A stretch of 28,873 nucleotides of DNA from Sanchytrium tribonematis (Eukaryota; Sanchytriomycota; Sanchytriomycetes; Sanchytriales; Sanchytriaceae), in contig JADGIG010000055.1 of the NCBI GenBank assembly GCA_018985235.1, forward strand, positions 1-28,873, in the 5' to 3' direction. A program made the translations under genes and the position numbers. A model generated the notes under the pieces. That model searched no databases, had not been told where the DNA came from, and worked only from the letters and a program-made list of their open reading frames with translations. Positions 11,041-18,745 of the stretch are shown piece by piece. How positions within the stretch are numbered: the stretch's first letter is position 1; every line of letters starts with the position of its first letter.

Positions 11041-12033
11041 ATGAATGTTGGATGTTCGTCGATATCCAGAATGATTCTTGATGACATAGAATTTCCATCA
11101 CTGAGAAAAGAAAGATTGCTTGGAGGCGGAGGAATTTATGCAATCTTCGGAATGCGAATAGTTACTAAAAATGTGGGCTATGTTGTAAAATGCGGCCCAG
11201 ATTTCAATTTGGATATTTTAAGGGATTTGGAAATAACCCTCAAAGAAATAGTCTTGCCCTACGAAACCCCAAGAGCCCTCAATACCTACAAAGATAATCA
11301 CAGGACATTTTCACTTCTCAATTCTAATTACGATAAATTTAGAACCACCTTTTCTGATATTCCATCAAATTGGAATATCTCACACTTGCATGGTGTTCTT
11401 AGCTGGAAGAGGGTTCTCCAAGTTCAGATATATTTTAAGGGTCACATAATTTGGGAACCAAATCCGGATGATTGGGAATCATTGGAAGATCTGCAAATGA
11501 ACTGGATCACTTGTATCTCAAAAGTGCTTATTGTTTCTCCAAATCACATAGAAGCTATGCAATTTTTAGGCTTACAGGAACCTATTTTTGACAGTATTGA
11601 GTCGTCGATTAAATTTTATGCCAACATCGCTAAGGTTTTATCTCACGAAAAGACAATTGTGATTCTTAGATGCTCCTATATGGGTACTATTTTATACAAA
11701 AACTGCAACTATGAGTATATTCCCCCTTATTATACTTCCAAATTATTGAAAGGAATTGATGATCCCGAGATCGTAGATCCAACTGGATGCGGCAATGCCT
11801 TTACCGGAGCAGTAACGGCTCACCTCTCTCTTACTGGAAATTCCTTTGAGAATCTTGTGCGCGCTTGTCATTTAGGAAGCATCGCGAGTGGTTTGACAAT
11901 AGAGCAATTTGGCCCTCCAAATTATAAAAACGGTCTTTGGAATGAGACAGAAGTGCAACACCGTTACAATACATACATCGACAAATGTAAATCTCTGAAA
12001 GAATATCATCCTAATCTATTTATTTTGAAATAA
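11041..12033 (+). CDS. PfkB-family carbohydrate kinase-like protein, Mak32 type
   Basis: Ribokinase-fold protein of 330 residues starting at ATG 11041. The C-terminal half carries DPTGCGNAFTGAV, the anion-hole loop of PfkB kinases, where the usual catalytic Asp (GAGD) is Asn. From memory, fungal Mak32-like proteins share this Asn, so the change looks typical of the family rather than damage; whether it phosphorylates anything is unclear. The N-terminus has LGGGGIYAIFGMRI, the substrate-binding start of the fold. Yeast Mak32 was named for a role in maintenance of a cellular dsRNA; no such role can be inferred here. The stop codon is part of AATAAA (12029-12034), and the last 14 nt overlap the end of the convergent DinB gene. 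Confidence 0.8.
   Translation: MNVGCSSISRMILDDIEFPSLRKERLLGGGGIYAIFGMRIVTKNVGYVVKCGPDFNLDILRDLEITLKEIVLPYETPRALNTYKDNHRTFSLLNSNYDKFRTTFSDIPSNWNISHLHGVLSWKRVLQVQIYFKGHIIWEPNPDDWESLEDLQMNWITCISKVLIVSPNHIEAMQFLGLQEPIFDSIESSIKFYANIAKVLSHEKTIVILRCSYMGTILYKNCNYEYIPPYYTSKLLKGIDDPEIVDPTGCGNAFTGAVTAHLSLTGNSFENLVRACHLGSIASGLTIEQFGPPNYKNGLWNETEVQHRYNTYIDKCKSLKEYHPNLFILK
12019..12024 (-). terminator. Poly(A) signal overlapping the DinB stop codon
   Basis: On the minus strand the end reads TCA AAA TAA ATA, so AATAAA contains the stop. It is offset by only a few bases from the opposite gene's own signal. Confidence 0.6.
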
Positions 12034-12520
12034 AATAAATATAATCTAATTCAGGGGGTGCGTAGCCAAATTGAGTTAAGGCTGCAGAAATTTGGCCGCG
12101 GTGATGAGTACCATGATTCACAATATGATATAATATCTCACTTTTCTCAGTACTTCTTTCATTCCCATTAGTACTACAATAGGTTAATCGCCCCTCGTAG
12201 TCTATATTTTCTAATTCCTTAAGCAATTCTAAATAGGCTTGGTGTGTTGCTTCCTTGGAGGGGTAAATATCCTCAAATTGAATTTTAAGATCATTTTTAT
12301 ATCCATATTTTTCTGGGTTTTTCCAGTATCTTGTCAATTCAGAGCAATTCTCGTTTTTAATTCTTTTTATCCACAATTGCTCCGCTACAATTAAATGATT
12401 TAATGTTCCATGGATAGATCTGAAGGCTAATTTTGCGCTGGCGTGATAATGTTGTTCAGAAACATTTTCGAGAAGTTCAAAGAGGCGTGAAGTTGCCCAA
12501 TTATGATATTTTAATGACAT
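12020..12520 (-). CDS. DinB/YfiT-like metal-binding four-helix protein
   Basis: Small protein of the DinB superfamily, helical-bundle enzymes that often bind a divalent metal and include thiol-dependent transferases. The ATG at 12520 gives 166 residues beginning MSLKYHNWATSRLFELL, the standard start of the family (YNxWANxRL); the frame extends upstream without another ATG. The likely metal triad is His42 (HGTLNHLIVAE) with His136 and His140 (NHGTHHRGQI). The family is mainly bacterial, with scattered fungal members, so an old transfer from bacteria is possible, but base composition looks like the neighbours. Substrate and thiol cofactor cannot be told. Its 3' end overlaps the preceding gene by 14 nt. 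Confidence 0.85.
   Translation of the reverse strand: MSLKYHNWATSRLFELLENVSEQHYHASAKLAFRSIHGTLNHLIVAEQLWIKRIKNENCSELTRYWKNPEKYGYKNDLKIQFEDIYPSKEATHQAYLELLKELENIDYEGRLTYCSTNGNERSTEKSEILYHIVNHGTHHRGQISAALTQFGYAPPELDYIYFISK
12029..12034 (+). terminator. Poly(A) signal overlapping the Mak32-like stop codon
   Basis: AATAAA contains the TAA stop at 12031-12033. A second AATAAA follows a few bases later. Confidence 0.6.
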
Positions 12521-12825
12521 GGGGTATTTATTTTTAGAAACAATCAGTCTATTTTTCTTTGCAGTTTGCCTGACTAATTGAAATTCCTGTGTCGCATTCA
12601 AATGTCAATAGTTTAATTACTTATGCTTAAAAATCAATTATCTACGGCTGTTGTGAAATTTTTAGTTTTCTGAATTAATTTTTAAGCTGGTCTAGAATTA
12701 ACAGAATGTGTACCATATGCTTTGTTTGCAATGTTTTAAATTAAATCTCCTATTGCCCATACCTATTGCAGATCTATTTCTAGAGCAATTTGGCTGGTAC
12801 AAAAGGAGCTCCCATCCTACTTACT
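12521..12825. other. Intergenic region, no gene seen
   Basis: A 305-bp AT-rich stretch between divergent genes. The first ~80 bp continue the DinB frame without an ATG. I see no tRNA, snoRNA or further reading frame; it presumably holds both promoters. Confidence 0.5.
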
Positions 12826-13008
12826 ATGTCGAAGCGAACACTCACTATTGGACTTATCAATGAAAGTCTTTTCAAGCTTAATAATAAGACAAATCTGAGA
12901 GATCATGTTCTGATTATGACAACATTAGACCGTATGGTCAAAGAATCTCCTAGTGAGTATACTGTAGCTATGAATAAAATGCGAGGGCATTTGAGAATAG
13001 GGCAGTGA
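12826..13008 (+). CDS. Small protein of unknown function (60 aa)
   Basis: An ATG at 12826 opens a 60-residue frame (starts MSKRTLTIGLINESLF, ends MRGHLRIGQ). The composition is balanced, basic and mostly helical, with no signal peptide or membrane segment. I do not recognise the family. Support for a real gene comes from its position in an otherwise empty 610-bp gap and from an AATAAA at 13025-13030, 16 nt after the stop, the spacing seen for other genes here. It could also be the last exon of a longer gene, but I could not find a 19-nt-type intron that extends it upstream. Confidence 0.4.
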   Translation: MSKRTLTIGLINESLFKLNNKTNLRDHVLIMTTLDRMVKESPSEYTVAMNKMRGHLRIGQ

Positions 13009-13082
13009 GTCGCCAATATCCGATAATAAATAGAAATTATCTTTTCAATATGAAAGATTTACAAAAATATGATTGGCTTATA

Positions 13083-13090
13083 ACACGTGT
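13083..13090. promoter_or_regulatory. E-box palindrome upstream of RACK1
   Basis: ACACGTGT, a perfect palindrome with a CACGTG core (bHLH factor site), ends 42 nt before the RACK1 start codon. Confidence 0.35.
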
Positions 13091-13132
13091 TTTTTGGAAT
13101 TATGGTAAAAAAAATTAATAGAAAATTGGTAA

Positions 13133-14163
13133 ATGAGCGAAATTCCATCATATAGAGGTACTCTTGAAGGTCACGGAAATTGGGTTACAGCATTAGCCAC
13201 CACTCCACATTATCCAGATATGTTGGTCAGTGCATCCAGAGATAAGACAATTTTAGTCTGGAAATTAACAAGAGAATCACAATACGGATATGCAAAAACT
13301 GCATTACATGGACATAATCACTTTGTCAGTGATATTGCTATAAGTGCTGAAGGATCTTATTGTATTTCTTCATCTTGGGATAAAACCCTCAGATTGTGGG
13401 ATTTACAAACTGGTGAGACTCGCAGACGTTTTGTCGGACATGATGCTGATGTGTTGAGTGTTACATTTTCACCTTCCAACAAAGTCATTTTGAGTGCTTC
13501 AAGAGACAAAACAGTCAAGTTATGGAATACTATTGGAGAATGTAAAGACACAATAAAGGATGCCCACAGTGAATGGGTATCAACAGTTAGATGCTCTCCT
13601 AATCTTAAAAATGAAGCATTTGTTACAAGTGGATGGGACAAATTATTAAAGGTAAGTTATTTGATAAGATTATTTGGTGATAGTTGCTACTTCGGAGCTT
13701 TACTGCGATGAGATTTAAATATCCCAATGATCGAACAAAACTAACGAAGGTATGGGATATCAATACTGGTAAGCTTAAGACCAAACATATGGGTCACACT
13801 GGATATGTCAACACTGTCACTATTTCACCTGATGGTTCATTATTTGCTTCTGGTGGTAAAGATGGTACCACCATGCTTTGGGATTTGAATGAAGGCAAGC
13901 ATCTTTATTCTTTGGATGCGCATGATCCAATCAATGCTCTTTGCTTTGCTCCTAATCGCTATTGGCTTTGCGCAGCTACAGACAAATGTATTATTATTCA
14001 TGACTTGGAAACTAAGAGAATTGTTGATGAATTGAAACCCGATGTAGCTGAGGGTGAGGCTGTACCAAGACCAACGTGTTTAACTTGGTCTGCTGATGGT
14101 AGAACCTTGTTTGCTGGATACACTGACAACAAAATTAGAGTTTGGGAGATTACTGGCTCATAA
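13133..14163 (+). CDS. RACK1: RACK1/Asc1, 40S ribosome-associated WD40 scaffold
   Basis: Seven-bladed WD40 propeller that sits on the 40S subunit head and links translation to signalling. Exons 13133-13651 and 13750-14163 encode 310 residues, the usual length (~315). Typical segments are [50 protein letters not shown] and, at the end, [11 protein letters not shown]. Splicing after codon 173 (GWDKLLK) joins to VWDINTGKL, as in all RACK1 proteins. From memory the yeast ASC1 intron follows codon 179 at the homologous lysine, in the same phase. The 98-nt intron is the only long one in the window and carries a snoRNA candidate. AATAAA at 14170-14175, 6 nt after the stop. Confidence 0.96.
13652..13749 (+). 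other. 98-nt intron of RACK1, phase 0
   Basis: Donor GTAAGT and acceptor CTAACGAAG, with a canonical branch site CTAAC directly before the acceptor. Removal restores LLK|VWD of RACK1. It is about five times longer than the other four introns of the window. Confidence 0.95.
13673..13739 (+). ncRNA. Candidate intronic C/D box snoRNA, U24 (snR24) type
   Basis: Inside the RACK1 intron are: a C-like box GTGATAG (13677-13683), the guide TTGCTACT (13684-13691), complementary to AGTAGCAA of 25S/28S rRNA which U24 pairs with, a D'-like CGGA (13693-13696), a C' box GCGATGA (13705-13711), and CCCAATGATCG (13723-13733), which resembles the second U24 guide CACCAAGATC with one extra base. A 4-bp stem TTTG/CAAA (13673-13676 with 13736-13739) closes the ends. 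The D box is poor (CGAA for CTGA) and C is imperfect. Yeast keeps U24 in the ASC1 intron, which is the main reason for the name. The comparison with U24 and rRNA is from memory. Confidence 0.5.
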
Positions 14164-14294
14164 GGAAGCAATAAATTCATTTCACTTACCTCGCAATTGA
14201 TCTGTGCAAGTGATTTCTATTCCTGCGAAAATTTGTTGATTGGTGGGATTGATTAAAAAATGCTGATAAAGAAGACAGTTCAATTGAAGGCAAA

Positions 14295-14570
14295 ATGAAT
14301 ATTCCGATCCCATATACATGCAAGTTCAGCGGAAACACAATGAAAATGTGCTATATCTCTACAATAGGTGTTTCCGTAGCTGGTGCGGCTATAGTGTTCA
14401 CGTTAATAATGTGCTGCGTAATTAGAAGGCGCCGTTCTTTGAATGCACTAAGGAAAGAATTAAAAGACTTGGAAGATTACAATGAAAGAAAAGGCGCTAG
14501 ATTTTCGCAAATGAGTCATAACAGACTTAGTTTATTTAACAATCGAACAATAGTGAGAAGCAATAAATAG
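14295..14570 (+). CDS. Small single-pass membrane protein, unknown
   Basis: A 91-residue protein from ATG 14295. A short N-terminal part with Cys is followed by one hydrophobic helix (about residues 20-43, TIGVSVAGAAIVFTLIMCCV), then a basic stop-transfer stretch IRRRRSL and a charged helical tail (LRKELKDLEDYNERKGARF). The layout suggests a type III or tail-in-cytosol single-pass protein; the organelle is not evident. The frame is open for 14 codons before the ATG without another start. AATAAA (14562-14567) lies inside the last codons, directly before the TAG stop. I do not recognise the family. Confidence 0.6.
   Translation: MNIPIPYTCKFSGNTMKMCYISTIGVSVAGAAIVFTLIMCCVIRRRRSLNALRKELKDLEDYNERKGARFSQMSHNRLSLFNNRTIVRSNK
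14562..14567 (+). terminator. Poly(A) signal within the last codons of the small membrane protein gene
   Basis: AATAAA encodes the final Asn-Lys and abuts the TAG stop. The next, convergent gene's stop lies only 3 nt further on. Confidence 0.5.
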
Positions 14571-14573
14571 AGC

Positions 14574-16220
14574 TCATGCTAAAGTCTGATCGTTCATTCT
14601 TTCCGGTTTTCTTTTGCCCTTGAATCTGTCTATTTTTCTTAAATATTCCTCAATTGTTGCCTGACTTACCGAACTTCTGATATTAAGTTCCACATTTCCA
14701 ATTCCATTTGTATGACGATTTTCAGAAATAAAATCGTAGTAAATATTCAAAAACTCTGCTTCAATATCACAAACAGTGCAATTCTTTACATAATGATACT
14801 TGACTCCATCAAAATCATATTTCTGACAAAGCATCTCCACTGCTTCTTGAAATTCACTTTCAGTCAAAAATTCGCATTCTACATGCGTATCCAGTCTTCC
14901 TGGTCTTAGTATTGCAGGATCTATAACATCTGGTTGAGATGTAGTTCCAATGACATAAACATTTCTAAGCTCTTCGCTGCCATCTAAAACCGTCAAAAAC
15001 TGGTTCACAATTCTATCCGTTATACCAGATGAATCATGGCCTCTTTTCGGAACTAAGCAATCAATTTCGTCAAAGAGAATGACAAATGGGCTTCTGTTTA
15101 AAGCATCTGTGAAGATATCCCTTATGTTTCTCTCGGTTTCACCTATATATTTGGAAATGATCTCTGGACCTTTGACTATTTTATGAGACAAACCGCTCTG
15201 CCTTATAAATTCTTTAGCTAAACAAGACTTGCCGGTGCCAGTCATACCGTACAATAACACCCCTTTACTTAAAGTAGGTAAACTCTGATACAATTTTTTG
15301 TATTTTAGCGGTCGCATAATGCAAGACTCAAGCGCTTTTTTGGCTGCCTCTAAACCGATGATTGGTGTTACTTGTTCACCCTTTTGGATATCTACATCTT
15401 TAATTTTTGATTTCCAAACAATTTCAGGAATTGAATTAATGTCAGTTCTTTCTAGATCAATACTTACACTTGTATCAAACTCTTCGCAAATTTTGTTCAA
15501 AAGCCTTTGTTTGATTTCAAGACTTGTTCTATGATGCCTAGTGATCCATAGACCCGGAATATCCGCAATGTCTTTAGTGGATTCCGCCGCAATTATGACA
15601 GCTTGATTTTCTAGTTTCCGTACTGACCCCATGTAGTATCTAAATGTTTTTTCCATGTACTCGAAATTTTTGATCTCTATGATGCAAGGCTGATATTTAA
15701 GTGCTTCTTCAATTTTCTCGTCAAAAAGCTCCTCCTTTAAATCTAAACTTCCTTGGACAATGACAACATTTTCACAAGGCCATTCCACATCACAATAGCC
15801 AATATACAAATGCATCACTGGTTTGTGTGGATATAATTCTACGTCCAAAATAGGCCTTGTCCATTTGCAAATAATCTCCAAAATTGTATTTTCTCTTAAT
15901 AAAAGACATTCTTCGTCTGGTTCCAGTTCTTTAATTTTGAATTTTAAATTTTCATATAATATAGGCTGGCTCTTAGCTACAAGCTTAATTTGTTTGAGTA
16001 GATTATTTTCGATATCACCTGGGTTTTTGACAGGTTGATCAATAGTACAAACCACCCGTTTAGCATACTTCACAGTTATTGGAATTATATCTGTGGTTGA
16101 TTTTGGAACTAAAATAGAAGATTTATCAGCATAGACATAATATGGCTGTGGCCCAAGACATAAAAGTGGCCCTCTCTTCGGAGCTACAACTAGTTCAAAA
16201 TCAGATTTGGAACTGGCCAT
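14574..16220 (-). CDS. PEX1: Short PEX1-like AAA ATPase
   Basis: AAA ATPase most like the second (D2) domain of PEX1, the subunit that with PEX6 pulls the PEX5 receptor out of the peroxisome membrane. ATG 16220, 548 residues against roughly 1000-1280 for PEX1. Residues ~300-470 hold Walker A GMTGTGKS (~325-332), Walker B ILFDEID (~381-387), the PEX1-type stretch PKRGHDSSGITDRIVNQFL, and RPGRLD with the arginine finger. Upstream (~140-250), QPCIIEIKNFEYM and IIAAESTKDI look like the relics of a D1 domain without any Walker A. The N-terminal ~130 residues match nothing I know. Another Cdc48-family ATPase cannot be excluded, but the RGHDSSG.TDR run favours PEX1. Convergent with the preceding gene at 3 nt distance. 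Confidence 0.75.
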   Translation of the reverse strand: MASSKSDFELVVAPKRGPLLCLGPQPYYVYADKSSILVPKSTTDIIPITVKYAKRVVCTIDQPVKNPGDIENNLLKQIKLVAKSQPILYENLKFKIKELEPDEECLLLRENTILEIICKWTRPILDVELYPHKPVMHLYIGYCDVEWPCENVVIVQGSLDLKEELFDEKIEEALKYQPCIIEIKNFEYMEKTFRYYMGSVRKLENQAVIIAAESTKDIADIPGLWITRHHRTSLEIKQRLLNKICEEFDTSVSIDLERTDINSIPEIVWKSKIKDVDIQKGEQVTPIIGLEAAKKALESCIMRPLKYKKLYQSLPTLSKGVLLYGMTGTGKSCLAKEFIRQSGLSHKIVKGPEIISKYIGETERNIRDIFTDALNRSPFVILFDEIDCLVPKRGHDSSGITDRIVNQFLTVLDGSEELRNVYVIGTTSQPDVIDPAILRPGRLDTHVECEFLTESEFQEAVEMLCQKYDFDGVKYHYVKNCTVCDIEAEFLNIYYDFISENRHTNGIGNVELNIRSSVSQATIEEYLRKIDRFKGKRKPERMNDQTLA

Positions 16221-16280
16221 TTAAGTGCTCCTTGAAATTAAACTATCAAATGAAAACAATTTTTATTGTCGAAATGGTTA

Positions 16281-17747
16281 CTAGTAGCTTTCACTCGTAA
16301 AATCAAATACATTCCCATCACGGGAGTATTGAATTGCCAGTTCTTGGATCAGATTTGAGAGGCTCTGTGATCCACAAACATAAACCCCTATCTTTTGATT
16401 TTGAAATGCAAAAGATATTCTCTGAAATATCTCATGAAAATTAGGTGGCCAATTTTTAGTTTTTGTAAATTTGCTTATATTTACGTGTGGTAATGAATGA
16501 TTCGTGCTACTCAAAGATCTTTCGTCAATTTCGTTTTTGAAAAGATAGACGACTTCAACTTTAGGAATTTGAAAAATATTATTTTCAAAATCTTTTTCGA
16601 GTTTACTCATGAGGGCTTGAAAGGATGTCATTCCGATTCCCTGTGAAATTAAAATCAAAGTATTATAAGATCTAAAGTCAGAACTGGTTGTAAAATACGG
16701 ACCCTCAATAATTATTTTATCATATCCCATTTCGATTGTTGTAGCCAAGCTTTTAGTCCAATCGCCAGTCACCTTCATTTCCAAGCTGAAACTGGCATCG
16801 GAGTGAATCTCGGACACTGTGAATGGATGGTATTCGTATTTGGACAAGTGCGGTGCATTTAGAAAAATATACGATCCAACAGAATGATCGCTTCCAATCG
16901 CAACATTATCGATAGTCAATTGTATAACTTCGCTGTTGATCCATTCATAAGCAATAATTTTGCCTTCACTGGATTTGAAATACTTAGATACATTGTATTC
17001 AATAAAATATAAAAAGAGGCTAACAGGAATAAATCTGTAACCATAATAATGACACTGCATTCCAATGAACTGATTAATGAAACAACTCGTTCCATGGAAT
17101 AGGGATATAACCATTAAAGGAACAGCCAGGAAATGAGAAAAATAAAATAATTCAAAGTTTAGTCTCCTTAAGGGAATAGATGTAAGCATTAAAAACAATA
17201 AAACGCTCAATGCTAAGCCAGTGTAGCCAGGAAGTGTGTTGATTAATAATCGTTCCGGCTCGAAATCATTAAAATATAGAGTATTTCCGTATGTTTCTGC
17301 TACTTTGAGATAATTTAAGGTATGAGCAGCGACATGAATTACTGAATAGTATAGGATGTGATAACCAGCCAAATTATGGATATACATAACTTGCTTTAAA
17401 GGCAGAAGGTAGCGACACCAGCTTATTCTTAGGAATGATATGAGGTTTTTTGCAACGGGAATTGCAATGATTCCCAAATTTATATTGATGCCCATCGCGC
17501 AGCTTTTAGCAATTCTTATTAATAGCGGGTATGTAGAATAATGAATCATAGTGGCATTAATCATCAAAAGGGAACTAGAATAGTAGCATACTAGAATTAT
17601 TATTTTCAGCTGATGATGTTTAATCCAAGCAACTTGATATTGTAAATCGAACATCGAGTTGCGGTTTCCATAGCCGAAAATTTTTGATGATACTGGACTC
17701 CAGTCAACACTATGGATTGAATCGCGCTTCAATAGTTTTTGATCCAT
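16281..17747 (-). CDS. NADPH oxidase (NOX/ferric reductase superfamily)
   Basis: Membrane flavocytochrome that passes electrons from cytosolic NADPH through FAD and two haems to oxygen (or a metal). ATG 17747, 488 residues. Four haem histidines are present in NOX spacing: HNLAGYHILYYSVIH (first and last His 14 apart) and HFLAVPLMVISLFH (13 apart). The FAD motif is HPFTVSE, the NADPH motif GIGMTSF, then VYVCGS and a C-terminal aromatic FDFTSESY. There are six predicted helices, no EF hands and no long extracytosolic insert, so it is closer to the gp91phox/NoxA type than to metalloreductases, though slightly short (family ~550). AATAAA at 16262-16267. Fungal NOX normally needs NoxR and Rac; neither is in this window. 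Confidence 0.88.
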   Translation of the reverse strand: MDQKLLKRDSIHSVDWSPVSSKIFGYGNRNSMFDLQYQVAWIKHHQLKIIILVCYYSSSLLMINATMIHYSTYPLLIRIAKSCAMGININLGIIAIPVAKNLISFLRISWCRYLLPLKQVMYIHNLAGYHILYYSVIHVAAHTLNYLKVAETYGNTLYFNDFEPERLLINTLPGYTGLALSVLLFLMLTSIPLRRLNFELFYFSHFLAVPLMVISLFHGTSCFINQFIGMQCHYYGYRFIPVSLFLYFIEYNVSKYFKSSEGKIIAYEWINSEVIQLTIDNVAIGSDHSVGSYIFLNAPHLSKYEYHPFTVSEIHSDASFSLEMKVTGDWTKSLATTIEMGYDKIIIEGPYFTTSSDFRSYNTLILISQGIGMTSFQALMSKLEKDFENNIFQIPKVEVVYLFKNEIDERSLSSTNHSLPHVNISKFTKTKNWPPNFHEIFQRISFAFQNQKIGVYVCGSQSLSNLIQELAIQYSRDGNVFDFTSESY

Positions 17748-17790
17748 TTTGCAAATTAGAACGGGAAACGTATTTACAAAGACTATTTAC

Positions 17791-17807
17791 CCAATCAGGA
17801 AGATTGG
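17791..17807. promoter_or_regulatory. Inverted CCAAT hairpin upstream of the NADPH oxidase gene
   Basis: CCAATC and GATTGG separated by AGGAA form a perfect 6-bp inverted repeat with a CCAAT box on each strand, 43 nt upstream of the NOX start codon. A role as a HAP-complex site is only suggested by the motif. Confidence 0.3.
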
Positions 17808-17897
17808 TCATTAATTGATCACGAGAGTAAAGTCAAATTCTAAGGAACTCGTGGTATTCTTAAAAGTGCTTTATTCAGCGCTCGTTGTGAAATAAAT

Positions 17898-18609
17898 TTA
17901 CTCCTGATTTTCGTCTGCCTCCTCATCATCGGGCTGATGCTCCCAGGCAGCTTTTACAACTAGCTGACGTCCTTCGATTTCTTTTTCATTGAATAGACTG
18001 ATGGCTTTTTTTTGGTCCTTCTCAGAAGCAAATTCTACAAACCCAAAACCTTTGCTTAAAACTCTTGTTCTAGTTTTTCTCGTAATTACCTGAGAATTCG
18101 TCACTGTAAGACCCTGCTCTTCAAACAATGTCTTCAAATTCTCGCTTTCATATTTCCATGGCAAATTTCCAACATAGACGTTGGTCTTCGTCGCAACTTT
18201 TTCTCCCTCAATAACCTTCTAAATAAAAAATTAGTACCGGTTTGCCACCCTTATAATTGGCACTAGGAACACGAGAACTCTCAGCAGCATCTCTTCCACC
18301 TCGGCCACGACCCTTTCCACGTCCTCTACGACCTCTGCTACTTCTTTTCTGCTCAGATCTTTCTTGTTGGACTTCGACTTTAATAGCTCTATCCAATAAA
18401 GTAGTTTGGTCCATTTTTGTAATTAGTTCATCAATGTCATCAGCCTCGATTTCCACATAACCATATCCCAATTTCTTGCCATTTCTTTCCTTGATCTCTA
18501 CAGAAATAACTTTAGCGGAGTCTTTAAAATGATCTTTTAATTGCTCATTAGTAACCTCATAACTAAGATTACCCACGTACAACTTACAACCATTTTGTTC
18601 TTCTGACAT
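17898..18609 (-). CDS. SBP1: Sbp1-like RNA-binding protein (RRM-RGG-RRM)
   Basis: RNA-binding protein with the order RRM, RGG box, RRM, as in yeast Sbp1, a translational repressor that binds eIF4G and promotes decapping. Exons 18609-18238 and 18218-17898, 230 residues. RRM1 (about 8-80) has KLYVGNLSY (RNP2) and KLGYGYVEI (RNP1); residues ~90-106 are rich in RGRGRGG; RRM2 (about 137-215) has NVYVGNLPW and SKGFGFVEF; the tail is acidic. Without the 19-nt intron, RRM2 would lose its first strand, so splicing is required. A TATAAAA (18632-18638) ends 22 nt before the ATG. AATAAA at 17870-17875, 22 nt after the stop. The exact orthology (Sbp1 or another two-RRM protein) is inferred from the domain order. 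Confidence 0.82.
18219..18237 (-). other. 19-nt spliceosomal intron, phase 0 (Sbp1-like gene)
   Basis: The intron on the minus strand is GTACTAATTTTTTATTTAG. Removal joins KGGKP to KVIEGEKVATKTNVYVGNL, restoring RNP2 of RRM2 in frame. Retention shifts the frame to a stop 13 nt past the acceptor. Confidence 0.9.
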
Positions 18610-18631
18610 TAGGGGAAGTAATCAATTATGA

Positions 18632-18638
18632 TTTTATA
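18632..18638 (-). promoter_or_regulatory. TATA box of the Sbp1-like gene
   Basis: TATAAAA on the minus strand, 22 nt before the start codon, similar to the spacing in the ABC transporter and NDUFA6 genes. Confidence 0.4.
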
Positions 18639-18745
18639 GAAATTATTAAAGGATCAACGGCGTTAAAATATTCTCAAAACCATATATTGGATTATTTCAA
18701 ATTAGTTGAAAGTCCCAATTGTTTTTTGCTTATCTGAAACTCTTG

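Noticed and set aside
11776-11814. Loss of catalytic Asp in the PfkB-like protein as a sign of a broken gene
   Set aside because: Asn at this position is, as I recall, common in Mak32-like fungal proteins, and the rest of the frame is intact.
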